Assembly (NCBI GenBank): GCA_022072145.1
Contig: JAJVIG010000005.1
Coordinates: 248,001-312,000, forward strand
Direction: 5' to 3'
DNA: 64,000 nucleotides
Source: Pseudomonadales bacterium
GTDB lineage: Bacteria; Pseudomonadota; Gammaproteobacteria; Pseudomonadales; UBA5518
Shown: positions 42,584 to 51,385 of the stretch, piece after piece
Position numbering within the stretch: the stretch's first letter is position 1
Layout of the letters: each line of letters begins with the position of its first letter
Translations under genes and position numbers: made by a program
Notes under the pieces: model-generated
Told to the model about the DNA's origin: nothing
Seen by the model: only the letters and a program-made list of their open reading frames with translations
Databases searched by the model: none

Positions 42584-43983
42584 GCGAACACCAGGTCGAT
42601 CTGCTGGTCATCGGCAGCGGGCCCGCCGGCCAGAAGGCGGCGATCCAGGCGGCGAAGGGCGGCTGGCGCGTGGCGCTGGTCGAGGGCGACCGCAGGCTCG
42701 GTGGCGCCTGCGTCTACCGCGGCACGATCCCGAGCAAGACGCTGCGCGAGAGTGCGTTGAGGCTGCGCCAGGCGCGCCAGCTCGGTGGCGTGCATGCCGG
42801 CGCGTGTCCGGCGGGGCAGGAGATGGCCGCGCTGATCCGCAACCTCCAGAACGTGACCGGCGCGCACGACGGCTTCATCCGCGCGCAGCTCGAGCGCAAC
42901 GGCGTGCAGTGCGTGCACGGACGCGCGCGCTTCGTGGCGCCGCGGCGCGTGCGCGTCGAGGGACTGCGTGGCGAGGCGGCGGTCTGGGACGCCGCGAACG
43001 TGATCATCGCGACCGGTTCGGTGCCGCGCCACGCCGACGGTGTGCCGGTGGATCACGAGCACGTGCTCGACAGCGATTCGGTGCTGTCGATGCTGTACCT
43101 GCCCGAATCACTGCTGGTGCTCGGCGGCGGGATCATCGCCAGCGAATACGCATCGGTGTTCGCCACGCTCGGCGTGCGGGTGACCATGATCGACCGCTAT
43201 CCGCGTCCGCTCGGCTTCGTCGACGAGGAGATCGTGGCGCGTTTCCTCGCGGCGTTTCGCGCCGCCGGCGGCGAGTTCGTGGGCGATGCGCGCATCGCGG
43301 AGGTGCGCTGGGACGGTGTGTCGCGGGTGGTGACGCGGCTCGAGGACGGGCGCGAGTTCGCGGCCGACAAGCTGCTCAGCGCGGCCGGTCGGGTCGCCAA
43401 CGTGCGCGGGCTGGATCTGGCGGCGGCGGGGCTCGAGCTCACGGCCTCCGGGCATATCCCGGTCGATGCCTCGTGTCGCACGCCGGTGCCGGGCATCTAC
43501 GCGGTGGGAGACGTGATCGGGCCGCCCGCGCTGGCGTCGGCCTCGATGGAGCAGGGCCGGCGCGCCAGCGCGCACGCGCTCGGGCTCGACCTGGGGGCGC
43601 TCGGCGCGACGATCCCGACCGGTATCTACGCGATTCCGGAAATCGCGACGGTGGGCCTCGACGAGGCCGCGGCGCGGCGCGCCGGGACCGCGGTGCGGGT
43701 GGGGCGCGCGCTGTTCGGCGAGATCGCGCGTGGTCAGATCTCCGGCAACCAGGACGGCATGCTGAAGCTGGTGACCGACGACGCGGGACGGCTGCTCGGC
43801 GCGCAGATCGTGGGCGAGGGCGCCACCGAGTTGATCCACATCGCGCAGATGGGGCTGCTCGGCGGTTTCGCGGCCAGCGATTTCGTCGAGAACATCTTCA
43901 ATTTCCCGACCCTGGCCGAGGCGTACCGCGTCGCGGCGCTGCAGATCGAAGCGCAACCCGGCGCGGGAGCGCGGCGCGGATGA
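42580..43983 (+). CDS. sthA: Si-specific soluble NAD(P)+ transhydrogenase
   Basis: A 467-aa flavoprotein of the pyridine nucleotide-disulfide family. The FAD motif is GSGPAGQKAA (residues about 13-22). The region where disulfide reductases have Cys-x4-Cys reads GGACVYRGTIPSKTL, with only one Cys, which matches SthA and excludes lipoamide or glutathione reductase. The second Rossmann motif is LVLGGGIIASEYAS. SthA balances NADPH and NADH in the cytoplasm. GTG start within the HDOD stop codon; the stop overlaps rfbC. Confidence 0.92.
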   Translation: MSEHQVDLLVIGSGPAGQKAAIQAAKGGWRVALVEGDRRLGGACVYRGTIPSKTLRESALRLRQARQLGGVHAGACPAGQEMAALIRNLQNVTGAHDGFIRAQLERNGVQCVHGRARFVAPRRVRVEGLRGEAAVWDAANVIIATGSVPRHADGVPVDHEHVLDSDSVLSMLYLPESLLVLGGGIIASEYASVFATLGVRVTMIDRYPRPLGFVDEEIVARFLAAFRAAGGEFVGDARIAEVRWDGVSRVVTRLEDGREFAADKLLSAAGRVANVRGLDLAAAGLELTASGHIPVDASCRTPVPGIYAVGDVIGPPALASASMEQGRRASAHALGLDLGALGATIPTGIYAIPEIATVGLDEAAARRAGTAVRVGRALFGEIARGQISGNQDGMLKLVTDDAGRLLGAQIVGEGATELIHIAQMGLLGGFAASDFVENIFNFPTLAEAYRVAALQIEAQPGAGARRG

Positions 43984-44507
43984 GGTTCACACCGACGCCG
44001 CTCGCCGGTGCGCAACTGGTGGCGATGGAGTTCGCCGAGGACGAGCGCGGTGGTTTCGCGCGCTCGTTCTGCGCGCGCGAGTTCGAGCGCCACGGGCTGG
44101 ACCCGGTGGTGGCGCAGTGCAACGTGTCGTGGAACCGCCGGCGCGGCACGCTGCGCGGGCTGCACTACCAGGCGCCGCCGCACGCCGAGGCGAAGCTGGT
44201 GCGCTGCACGCGCGGTGCGATCTGGGACGTGATCGTCGACGTGCGTCCCGACTCGCCGACCTTCCGCCGCTGGCACGCGGTGGAGCTCAGCGCGCTCAAC
44301 CGGCTCGCGCTCTACGTCCCCTCCGGCTTCGCGCACGGCTTCCAGACGCTGGCGGACGACAGCGAGGTGCTCTACCAGATGTCGGCCTTCCACGCGCCCG
44401 GGCACGCGCGCGGGCTGCGCTGGGACGACCCGCTGCTCGCGATCGCGTGGCCGCTGCCCGATCCGATCGTCTCGGAGCGCGACCGCTCGTTCGCGCCGCT
44501 GTCGTGA
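43980..44507 (+). CDS. rfbC: dTDP-4-dehydrorhamnose 3,5-epimerase
   Basis: A 175-aa cupin-fold epimerase (RmlC) of dTDP-L-rhamnose synthesis. The conserved RGTLRGLHYQ (residues about 55-64) carries the catalytic His, and KLVRCTRGAIWDVIVDVR, YVPSGFAHGFQTL and a Tyr in VLYQMSAF follow. It starts inside the sthA stop codon (ATGA). rmlA and rmlB are not in the window, so the pathway's first two steps are encoded elsewhere. Confidence 0.95.
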   Translation: MRFTPTPLAGAQLVAMEFAEDERGGFARSFCAREFERHGLDPVVAQCNVSWNRRRGTLRGLHYQAPPHAEAKLVRCTRGAIWDVIVDVRPDSPTFRRWHAVELSALNRLALYVPSGFAHGFQTLADDSEVLYQMSAFHAPGHARGLRWDDPLLAIAWPLPDPIVSERDRSFAPLS

Positions 44508-45385
44508 AGATCCTGCTGATCGGCGCGAGCGGGCAGCTGGGCGGCGAGCTGCTCGGCCACGGCGACGGGCACCGCATCCTCGCGCCGCCGCGCACGCTGT
44601 GCGACCTGGAGCGGCCGGCGCAGTGCGCGGCCTTGATTGCCGACGAACGTCCCGACGTGGTGATCAACTGCGCCGCGTTCCATGACCTGCCGGCCTGCGA
44701 GAGCGATCCGGCGAGCGCGTTGCGCATCAACTGCATCGGAGTGCGCGCGCTGGCGCGCGCGTGCGCCGGCGCCGATGCGCGCCTGGTGACGTTCAGCACC
44801 GATTACGTGTTCGGCGGTGCGCGCAGCGTGCCGTGGCGGGAGCTCGACGCGCCGCAGCCGCTGCAGGTCTACGGTATCTCGCGGCTCGCCGGCGAGTACG
44901 CGGCGCTCGCCGAGGCGCCCGCGCACGCGCTGGTGGTCCGCACCTGCGGGCTCTACGCGCGGCGCGGCAGCCGTTCGCGCGGCGGCAACTTCGTGCTGGC
45001 GCGCATGCGCGAGGCGTTGGCCGGCGAACGCATCGGGATGGCCTGCGAGCAGGTGGTCTCGCCGACCAGCGCAGCCGACCTCGCGATCGCGGTGCTCGCG
45101 CTGCTCGTGCATCCGGACGCGGGCGCCGGAATCTACCACCTGGTCAACGAAGGCGCGTGCAGCTGGTACGAGTTCACCTGCGAGATCGTGCGCCTGCTCG
45201 GTGCGCCGGCCGAGGTGGTGGCGGTCGATCGCGGCGCGCGCAGCGGCGCGATGCGCCGCCCGAGGTATTCGGCGCTCGCGAACACGCGCGCCGCCGCACT
45301 CGGCATCCGGCTGCGCCCGTGGCGCGATGCGCTTGCTGAGTTCATCGAATCCACCGCACCCGGTGGGGCACCGCTGAAATCGTAG
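44504..45385 (+). CDS. rfbD: dTDP-4-dehydrorhamnose reductase
   Basis: A 293-aa extended SDR (RmlD) that makes dTDP-L-rhamnose. It has GASGQLGGEL (residues 7-16), STDYVFGG, and the catalytic YGISRLAGE (Tyr-x3-Arg in place of Lys), then a C-terminal substrate domain. GTG start overlapping the rfbC stop (GTGA). The TAG stop is the TAG of a REP hairpin, so the protein's end is set by the repeat. Confidence 0.93.
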   Translation: MKILLIGASGQLGGELLGHGDGHRILAPPRTLCDLERPAQCAALIADERPDVVINCAAFHDLPACESDPASALRINCIGVRALARACAGADARLVTFSTDYVFGGARSVPWRELDAPQPLQVYGISRLAGEYAALAEAPAHALVVRTCGLYARRGSRSRGGNFVLARMREALAGERIGMACEQVVSPTSAADLAIAVLALLVHPDAGAGIYHLVNEGACSWYEFTCEIVRLLGAPAEVVAVDRGARSGAMRRPRYSALANTRAAALGIRLRPWRDALAEFIESTAPGGAPLKS

Positions 45386-45528
45386 GTCCGGGCTGTGCCC
45401 GGACATTTGTTCGTGTAGGTCCGGGCTGTGCCCGGACATGAATTGTTCGGCCGCAGGCCGAACCTGCGCGGACGATTCCGTAGATCCGGGCTGTGCCCGG
45501 ACATTGTTCGGCCGCAGGCCGAACCTAC
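45382..45528. repeat. REP cluster: five hairpins between convergent rfbD and the glycosyltransferase gene
   Basis: Variant B forward at 45383-45404, 45416-45437 and 45481-45502; variant A reverse at 45445-45466 and 45506-45527. The first hairpin gives the stop codon of rfbD and the last gives the stop codon of the gene on the other strand. No space is left between either gene and the repeats. Confidence 0.88.
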
Positions 45529-47735
45529 GCCAGGGTGCGTTCGATGGTCTGTTCGAAGTGGCGCGTGAAACGCTCGGGCTGGCCGAGCGGATGCGCGCGG
45601 ATCTGATCGCGCAGCCCGTGGCGCAGCGCCAGCCGGCGCGCGGGGTCGGCCGCGAGGCGGTTGGCAATCTGCACGTATTGCTCCACGTCGTCGGCGCACA
45701 GGTCCCCGAGGCCGGCGTTGTGCAGGTTGCTCGCGCTGAGGCGCTCGAAGAAGGCCGGCCCCGCGAGCGTGACCACGGGCACGCCCATCCACAGGCTTTC
45801 GCAGGTGGTGGTGCCGCCCACGTGCGGGAAGGGATCGAGCGCGATGTCGATGCGGTTGTAGTGCGGCATGTGGGTGCCGCGCACCGGCGCGAACTCGATG
45901 CGCTCGGGCGCCACGCCGTGGTCGGCGAACAGCGCGCAGATGTTGGCGCGAAAGCACTGCGCGCCGCCTTCGGGACGCACGAACAGGAAGCGCGAGCCGG
46001 GGTTGTCACTCAGGATCCGCGCCCACGCGGCGAAGCAGTCGCGCGTGTACTTGTAGGGATTGTTCGCGGTGCCGAACGTCAGGTGGCCCTGGCGCTGCTC
46101 GGGCGTGCCGGGCTCGATCGCGATGTCGGTGAAGCCGAGGCGGCCGATGCACACCCACGTCTCGGGAACCAGGAAGGGCTTTTCCAGCAGCAGCGAATCG
46201 TCGGTGGGACGGTTCCACGGATCGACCAGGATGCGGTCGATGTGGCTGAGTCCCGCCGAGTGCGGGTAGCCCAGCCAGCTCACCTGCACCGGCGCCGGCC
46301 GCCAGGCACAGACCTGCACGCGGTTCAGCAGCGTGGTGCCGCCCAGCTCGAACAGGATGTCGAGTTCGTCGTCGGCGATGATCTGCGCGATGTCGCGGTC
46401 GCTGCCTTCGCGGATCACGCGAAAGCGCGCCACGTTGCGCTCGATGTGCTGCTGCACCGCGTCGGCCTCGCCGGGGTAGAACGAATAGCAGTAGAACTCG
46501 AAGCGCTCGCGGTCGTAGTGGTCGATCAGCGGCAGCGTGAAGTACGTGACCGGGTGGTGGCGCAGGTCCGAGGACATGAAGCCGACGCGGATGCGTCCCT
46601 CACGCGCGGTGCGCGGGCGGGCCGGCCGATCGAGCGGCGCGCGCGCCGCGAAGGACTGGATCTGGTCCCCCCAGTCGCGATGCGCCTGCAGCAGCAGGCG
46701 GCGGTCCTCGAGCGTCTGCACGCGCCCCAGCTGGTTGTGCAGATGGCCCACGTTCATTTCCGCCACCCAGTGGCGAATCAGCTGCGCACGGTCCCCGAGG
46801 CGATCGACACGCCCGTAGTCCGCGGCGCGCAGGAACACGCGCTGCAGCGTGCCGGCCACCGACACCGGGTCGCGCACGCGTTCGAGCAGCGTGCACGCCA
46901 CCTCGTAGGCACGTTCGAAGTGCTGGCTCTCGTCGCCGTGGCGGCTGTTCGCGAGGCTCTCGATGTAGTTGCGCGCCGCCTCGACGTGCCCCGGGGCCAC
47001 GGCGAGCGCGCGCTCGTACAGCGCGTTGGCCTCGGGACGCTGGTTCAGTCCCCAGAGGTGGAGGTTGCCCAGCATGGTCAGCGTGTCGGCGTCGTTCGGC
47101 GCCTCGTCCACCAGTTCCTGGAACAGCGGCAGCGCCTCGGCGATGCGCCCCGAGCGGCGCAGCACGCTGGCGCGCAGGCGGCGCAGCCCGCGGTGACCGG
47201 GGAAGCGCGCGAGCGCGTCCTCGATCACCTGCAGCGCCTGCTCGTGGCGGTGTTCGTTGCAGTGGATCTGCGCGATCTCCATCGGCGCCCACGGATCGCG
47301 CGAGCCGCGCTCGAGCGCGTTCTGCAGCGCGTGCAGCGCGCCGGCGCGGTCGTTCGCCGCCGCCAGCGCGCTGCCGAGCAGGCGATGGTGCTCGGGGTTG
47401 CGCGGATCGATGCGCACCGCGCGTTCGAAGCACTGCGCGGCCTTCGCCGGCTGCTCCATGCCGCGCAGGCAGTTGCCCAGGTTGACCCACGGCGAGGCGT
47501 TCCCGGGGTCCGCGCGCGTCGCGGCGCGCAGCGTCTCGATGGCGTCCTCCAGCCGCCCGGCGCGCTTGAGCACCACGCCGAGCAGGTTGAGCAGCTTCAT
47601 TTCCTTCGGCGCCTTGGCGATCGCCGCGCGCAGCGTGGCCTCGGCCTCCGCGAGCCGGCCTGCCTCGGTGAGTTTCAGTGCATGGGTGAACGTCTCGGCG
47701 AGCCGTGGTTGCGGGTTGCGGTTGCTGCCGGCCAT
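45525..47735 (-). CDS. SPINDLY/OGT-family O-linked N-acetylglucosaminyltransferase with TPRs
   Basis: A 736-aa protein. Residues about 10-300 form tetratricopeptide repeats (for example ETLRAATRADPGNASPWVNL and CFERAVRIDPRNPEHHRLL). The C-terminal half is the GT41 catalytic region: RIRVGFMSSDLRHHPVTYF, PVQVSWLGYPHSAGL, LTFGTANNPYKYT and LDPFPHVGGTTTCESLWMG. Bacterial relatives transfer GlcNAc or another sugar to Ser/Thr of proteins. ATG 47735 precedes the first repeat. It is convergent with the rhamnose genes, so a link to surface glycans is possible but unproven. Confidence 0.92.
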   Translation of the reverse strand: MAGSNRNPQPRLAETFTHALKLTEAGRLAEAEATLRAAIAKAPKEMKLLNLLGVVLKRAGRLEDAIETLRAATRADPGNASPWVNLGNCLRGMEQPAKAAQCFERAVRIDPRNPEHHRLLGSALAAANDRAGALHALQNALERGSRDPWAPMEIAQIHCNEHRHEQALQVIEDALARFPGHRGLRRLRASVLRRSGRIAEALPLFQELVDEAPNDADTLTMLGNLHLWGLNQRPEANALYERALAVAPGHVEAARNYIESLANSRHGDESQHFERAYEVACTLLERVRDPVSVAGTLQRVFLRAADYGRVDRLGDRAQLIRHWVAEMNVGHLHNQLGRVQTLEDRRLLLQAHRDWGDQIQSFAARAPLDRPARPRTAREGRIRVGFMSSDLRHHPVTYFTLPLIDHYDRERFEFYCYSFYPGEADAVQQHIERNVARFRVIREGSDRDIAQIIADDELDILFELGGTTLLNRVQVCAWRPAPVQVSWLGYPHSAGLSHIDRILVDPWNRPTDDSLLLEKPFLVPETWVCIGRLGFTDIAIEPGTPEQRQGHLTFGTANNPYKYTRDCFAAWARILSDNPGSRFLFVRPEGGAQCFRANICALFADHGVAPERIEFAPVRGTHMPHYNRIDIALDPFPHVGGTTTCESLWMGVPVVTLAGPAFFERLSASNLHNAGLGDLCADDVEQYVQIANRLAADPARRLALRHGLRDQIRAHPLGQPERFTRHFEQTIERTLA

Positions 47736-47812
47736 GCGAGCGTTTCCATGCTGCGTCGTGGCCGCGATTCTTCGCAAAAGCGTCGTACTCCGCAACCCGT
47801 GCGTCGCTATAG

Positions 47813-47862
47813 GGCATTCATGCCGACAGGGATGCATCGGCTCCTGTCGGGTCGAAACCCGA
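47813..47862. repeat. two short hairpins of the REP-like superfamily
   Basis: GGCAT-TC-ATGCC (47813-47824) and TCGGGT-CGAA-ACCCGA (47847-47862) lie in the 141-bp gap between the KamA-like and glycosyltransferase genes. They share the GTCGG foot seen in other REP-like hairpins but not the full GTAG signature. The rest of the gap shows nothing. Confidence 0.4.
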
Positions 47863-47876
47863 GCTGCGAAACGGGA

Positions 47877-48878
47877 TCAGTCGCCCGCCGGCAGCGGGTG
47901 CCACGTGCCGCTGCGGTCGCGCACCTCGTGGCCGTGCGCGGTCTCGCGCAGCGCCGGTTCAGCGATTGGCACCTTGCCCGCACCGCCCGGGATGTCCAGT
48001 ACGTACTCGGGCCGGCAGATTCCCGAGACGCGCTCGCGCAGCTCGCGCACCAGTGCGCGCCCCTCGCCCAGCGTGCAACGGAAATGCGAGGTTCCGGGCG
48101 CCTTGTCGAGGTGGTGCAGGTAATACGGCTTCACGCGCGATTCGACCAGCGTGCGCAGCAGCGCCTCGAGCGTGTCGGCATCGTCGTTGACGCCCTTCAG
48201 CAGCACGCTCTGCGCGAGCAGCGGAATGCCCGCGTCGGCGAGGCGCGCGAGCGCGGCGCGCGCCGCCGGCGTGAGCTCGCGCGGGTGGTTCGCGTGCACC
48301 ACGATCCAGCTCGCGGCGCGCGGGCTGCGCAGCGCGGCGCACAGCTCGTCGTCGATGCGCGCCGGATCCGCCACCGGCACGCGCGTGTGCCAGCGCTGCA
48401 CCTTCACGTGCGCGATCGCATCGAGGTGCTCCCTGAGCGCGGCGATTCGCCGTGCCGACAGCACCAGCGGATCGCCGCCGGTGACGATGACTTCCCAGAT
48501 CCGCGGCTGCGCCGCGATGTAGCCGAAGGCGGCCTCGAGCGCATCGGCCTCGAGCAGGCCCTCGCCCTGTGGCCCGACCACCTCGCGCCGGAAGCAGTAA
48601 CGGCAGTAGACCGCGCACACGTGCACCGGTGTCAGCAGGCAGCGGTCCGGGTAGCGGTGCACGATGCCGGGGCAGGGCGAGTGCGCGGCGTCGCCGATCG
48701 GGTCCGTGTGCTCGTCGGCCAGTTGCAGCAATTCGCGCGCATCGGGCCGGAACTGCGCGGCGATCGGATCGTGCGGGTCGAGCGGGTCGATCAGCGCTTC
48801 CATCGCGGGGGTGATCGCGACCGCGTAGCGAGCCGCGACGCGCGCGAGCGCCGCGGCGGATTCCTCGGGCGAAGACAT
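47877..48878 (-). CDS. KamA-family radical SAM protein (lysine 2,3-aminomutase-like)
   Basis: A 333-aa radical SAM/PLP enzyme. The [4Fe-4S] motif is CAVYCRYCFRR (C-x3-C-x2-C) at about residues 90-98, IVTGGDPL follows, and the PLP-lysine region is DIPGGAGKVPI near the C-terminus. It could be a lysine 2,3-aminomutase or EpmB (which prepares beta-lysine for elongation factor P). efp and epmA are not adjacent, so I do not choose. ATG 48878 is used; a TTG two codons upstream is also in frame. Confidence 0.9.
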   Translation of the reverse strand: MSSPEESAAALARVAARYAVAITPAMEALIDPLDPHDPIAAQFRPDARELLQLADEHTDPIGDAAHSPCPGIVHRYPDRCLLTPVHVCAVYCRYCFRREVVGPQGEGLLEADALEAAFGYIAAQPRIWEVIVTGGDPLVLSARRIAALREHLDAIAHVKVQRWHTRVPVADPARIDDELCAALRSPRAASWIVVHANHPRELTPAARAALARLADAGIPLLAQSVLLKGVNDDADTLEALLRTLVESRVKPYYLHHLDKAPGTSHFRCTLGEGRALVRELRERVSGICRPEYVLDIPGGAGKVPIAEPALRETAHGHEVRDRSGTWHPLPAGD

Positions 48879-49069
48879 GGTCAAACGGTGCGCCGGTGCA
48901 TGCAGGGGCGCGGATTATCGCCCAAAAAGGTGGTGGCGTTGTCTTGCAATTTTCATGTTCGGTGCCGATGATCTGGCCAACGGGGCCACACAGGAGACAC
49001 GGCAGCAGAGACGACATCGCCAGGCTGAGGAATCCGTAATTCCATTTCACTGACGAGGACATCGTTTCC

Positions 49070-49882
49070 ATGGCGAAAAAAGCCCCTTCACGCGGCAGGA
49101 GTCAGCAACGAGCCAACCTGGAGGACAACGTCTACCGAGACCGCAAGACACGCCACCCGCGGCGGTACGAGAACGACAGCGCCATCGTCGTCGATCTCAA
49201 CGCCAGGACCCACAACCTGCACACCGCCTACGCCGCCAGCCGCTCCCCGGCGCCCCTCACGGCCCGCACTTCCGCCCAGCAATGCTACATCGAGGCGATC
49301 CGCAACCACTGCCTCACCTTCGGCATCGGCCCGGCCGGCACCGGCAAGAGCTACTGCGCGGGCGCACTGGCCGCGCAGGCGCTGGAAGCGGGGCAGATCG
49401 ATCGCATCATCCTGACGCGCCCGGCGGTCGAGGCCGGCGAACAGCTCGGTTTCCTGCCGGGCGACCTGCACGAGAAGTTCTCGCCGTACATCGATGCGTT
49501 CCGCGACATCCTGAACGCGCGCCTCGGCGCCGGCACCGTGGACTACTGCCTGCGGCACGGGCGCATCGTCGCCTCGCCGCTCGCGTACATGCGCGGCAAG
49601 ACCTTCGACGAGCGCACCTTCGTGGTGCTCGACGAGGCGCAGAACACCACGCCGGCGCAGATGAAGATGTTCCTCACGCGGATCGGCGAGGACAGCCGCG
49701 TGGTGGTCAACGGCGACGTGCGCCAGAGCGACATCCGCGGCCGCAACGGGCTGGAGGATGCCATCGAGCGGCTCGCGGGTGTGCCGGGCGTGCACGTGCA
49801 CTGCTTCGAGCGCGCCGACATCGTGCGCAGCGGCCTGGTGCGCGAGATCATCGATCGCTACGAGCCGCCCCCGATGCCGTGA
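49070..49882 (+). CDS. PhoH family ATPase
   Basis: A 270-aa PhoH2/PhoH-like P-loop protein. Walker A is GPAGTGKSY (residues about 87-95), Walker B FVVLDEAQNTTP, with further family blocks RPAVEAGEQLGFLPGDL and VVVNGDVRQSDI. The about 70-residue N-terminal part is basic and resembles the short form without a KH domain. PhoH proteins are linked to RNA metabolism, with no fixed role. GAGGA lies 11 nt before the ATG. REPs follow, but the stop is an ordinary TGA. Confidence 0.93.
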   Translation: MAKKAPSRGRSQQRANLEDNVYRDRKTRHPRRYENDSAIVVDLNARTHNLHTAYAASRSPAPLTARTSAQQCYIEAIRNHCLTFGIGPAGTGKSYCAGALAAQALEAGQIDRIILTRPAVEAGEQLGFLPGDLHEKFSPYIDAFRDILNARLGAGTVDYCLRHGRIVASPLAYMRGKTFDERTFVVLDEAQNTTPAQMKMFLTRIGEDSRVVVNGDVRQSDIRGRNGLEDAIERLAGVPGVHVHCFERADIVRSGLVREIIDRYEPPPMP

Positions 49883-49909
49883 CGCCGCCGTGGAGCCCGC
49901 GCCTGCGCG

Positions 49910-50025
49910 TGTCCGGGCACAGCCCGGACCTACGCGAAGCGCGTCGCACGTGCGCACTGTCGGCCGTAGGTTCGGCCTGCGGCCGAACGGGTGCGGCATG
50001 CATGTCCGGGCACAGCCCGGACCTG
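49910..50025. repeat. REP cluster: three hairpins between phoH and the MFS gene
   Basis: Variant B reverse at 49911-49932 and 50004-50025, variant A forward at 49967-49988. It lies between convergent genes. Neither stop codon is part of a repeat here. The remaining 184-bp gap shows no gene. Confidence 0.85.
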
Positions 50026-50066
50026 CGGTTCTGCGGGATCGAGGCCGGAGGAACGGGAGCGGCGGG

Positions 50067-51272
50067 TCAGACGTCCGTGTGCACGTGGGTGCGGATGCGG
50101 AACGCGGCGATCGCGGTGGGGACCAGCAGCAGCGTGGTCAGCAGGTACGGGTAGCCCGGTTCGTACTGGTACAGCCAGGTCCCCGCGACCGGGCCGAGGA
50201 TGAAGCCCAGCGCCGGGATCGCGGTCGCGATGCCGGCGGCGGCGCCCTGTTCGCGCGCGCTGACGGCCAGCGAGATGGCGGCGTTGAAGCCCGGACCGCA
50301 CAGCCCCAGCGCCAGGCCCATCAGCGCCATCGTCGCGCCGAAGGCGACGAAGCTCTGCGCGGTGCTCAGCGCGGCGCTGGCGAGCAGCAGCAGCGGCAAG
50401 CCGATACGCAGCAACAGCATGGGCGGCGGCTTCAGCCGCTGCACCACCAGCGACTGCGACAGCAGCGATGCTGCGGCCAGGAACATCATCGCGTAGCCGT
50501 AGGTGGTCGCGGTGGTGCGGGTGTCGAGTCCCAGCGTGTCCTGGATGCGGAAGGCGAGCGTCTGCTGCACGATCGCGAACACGCTGAACACGGCCATCCC
50601 GAGCAGCAGCAGCGCGCGGAAGCGGCGGTCGCGCAGACGCAGTTTCACTGCCGGCTGGTGGGTGCCGATGCGCACCCCGGTGTCGGGCAGCCGGGCGCGG
50701 ATCAGCAGCGCCGCGCCCACCGTCGCGGCGGCGGCGAACAGCAGCGGCAGCAGCAGGCTGAAGGCCGCCAGCGTGCCGGCGATCGCCGGCCCCATGATCG
50801 AGCCGATGTTGCTGGCGGCGGCGAGGCGTCCCATCCCGGAGGCGCGCATCGCCGGCGTGGTGGTGTCGGCGATGTAGGCCGAGGTCGCCGGAGCGGTGCC
50901 GGACATCGCCACCGCCTGCGCCATGCGTGTGATCATGATCAGCGCGTAGAGCAGCGTGCCGCCGAGCACGCCCCACATGCCGAGGCCGAACAGCAGCGCG
51001 AAGGCGAGCGTGCCGACCGTATAGCCCCACAGCCCGGTCAGGATCACCGGCTTGCGGCCCAGGCGGTCGCTGAGGCGGCCCCAGACGCGGCTGGCAACGA
51101 AGAACACCAGCGAGGACATCGAGATGATCGAGCCGATCATCACCTCGCGCAGCCCGATCTCGCGGCCCAGCGCCGGCAGCATCGCGAACACCATGCTCTG
51201 GCCCATGCCGTGCGCGAACACGCCCGCGTAGGCGGTGTTCGCGTCGATCAGCCGTTGCACCCGGGTGTCCAT
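50067..51272 (-). CDS. MFS transporter
   Basis: A 401-aa major facilitator with twelve hydrophobic segments. The loop 2-3 motif reads GRLSDRLGRKPVILTG (residues about 65-80), and motif C-like GSIMGPAIAGTLA appears in TM5, suggesting a drug/H+ antiporter group. The substrate cannot be inferred. It is convergent with phoH and divergent from the cysH-like gene. ATG 51272 gives a standard length. Confidence 0.9.
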   Translation of the reverse strand: MDTRVQRLIDANTAYAGVFAHGMGQSMVFAMLPALGREIGLREVMIGSIISMSSLVFFVASRVWGRLSDRLGRKPVILTGLWGYTVGTLAFALLFGLGMWGVLGGTLLYALIMITRMAQAVAMSGTAPATSAYIADTTTPAMRASGMGRLAAASNIGSIMGPAIAGTLAAFSLLLPLLFAAAATVGAALLIRARLPDTGVRIGTHQPAVKLRLRDRRFRALLLLGMAVFSVFAIVQQTLAFRIQDTLGLDTRTTATTYGYAMMFLAAASLLSQSLVVQRLKPPPMLLLRIGLPLLLLASAALSTAQSFVAFGATMALMGLALGLCGPGFNAAISLAVSAREQGAAAGIATAIPALGFILGPVAGTWLYQYEPGYPYLLTTLLLVPTAIAAFRIRTHVHTDV

Positions 51273-51347
51273 CGGTGGGATCTTAACGGCCGGCCGCCTG
51301 AAATAACCATATGCAGCATCGATATTAGGCCGACGATACGTTTTTCT

Positions 51348-51353
51348 TATAAT
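51348..51353 (+). promoter_or_regulatory. -10 box TATAAT before the cysH-like gene
   Basis: A consensus TATAAT lies 33 bp before the ATG, with TTAGGC (51325-51330) at 17-bp spacing as a weak -35. The AT-rich tract 51300-51350 stands out in this GC-rich region and may bind an activator. Confidence 0.55.
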
Positions 51354-51385
51354 GCCCGAGCTCAGCAGCAGCTCGGACAGCAGGC

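Noticed and set aside
47877-48878. Naming the radical SAM gene epmB
   Set aside because: efp and epmA are not adjacent, and KamA and EpmB cannot be separated safely by eye.
45438-48971. A 1177-codon plus-strand open frame across the glycosyltransferase and KamA-like genes
   Set aside because: It spans two well-supported minus-strand genes and the gap between them, and shows no motif.
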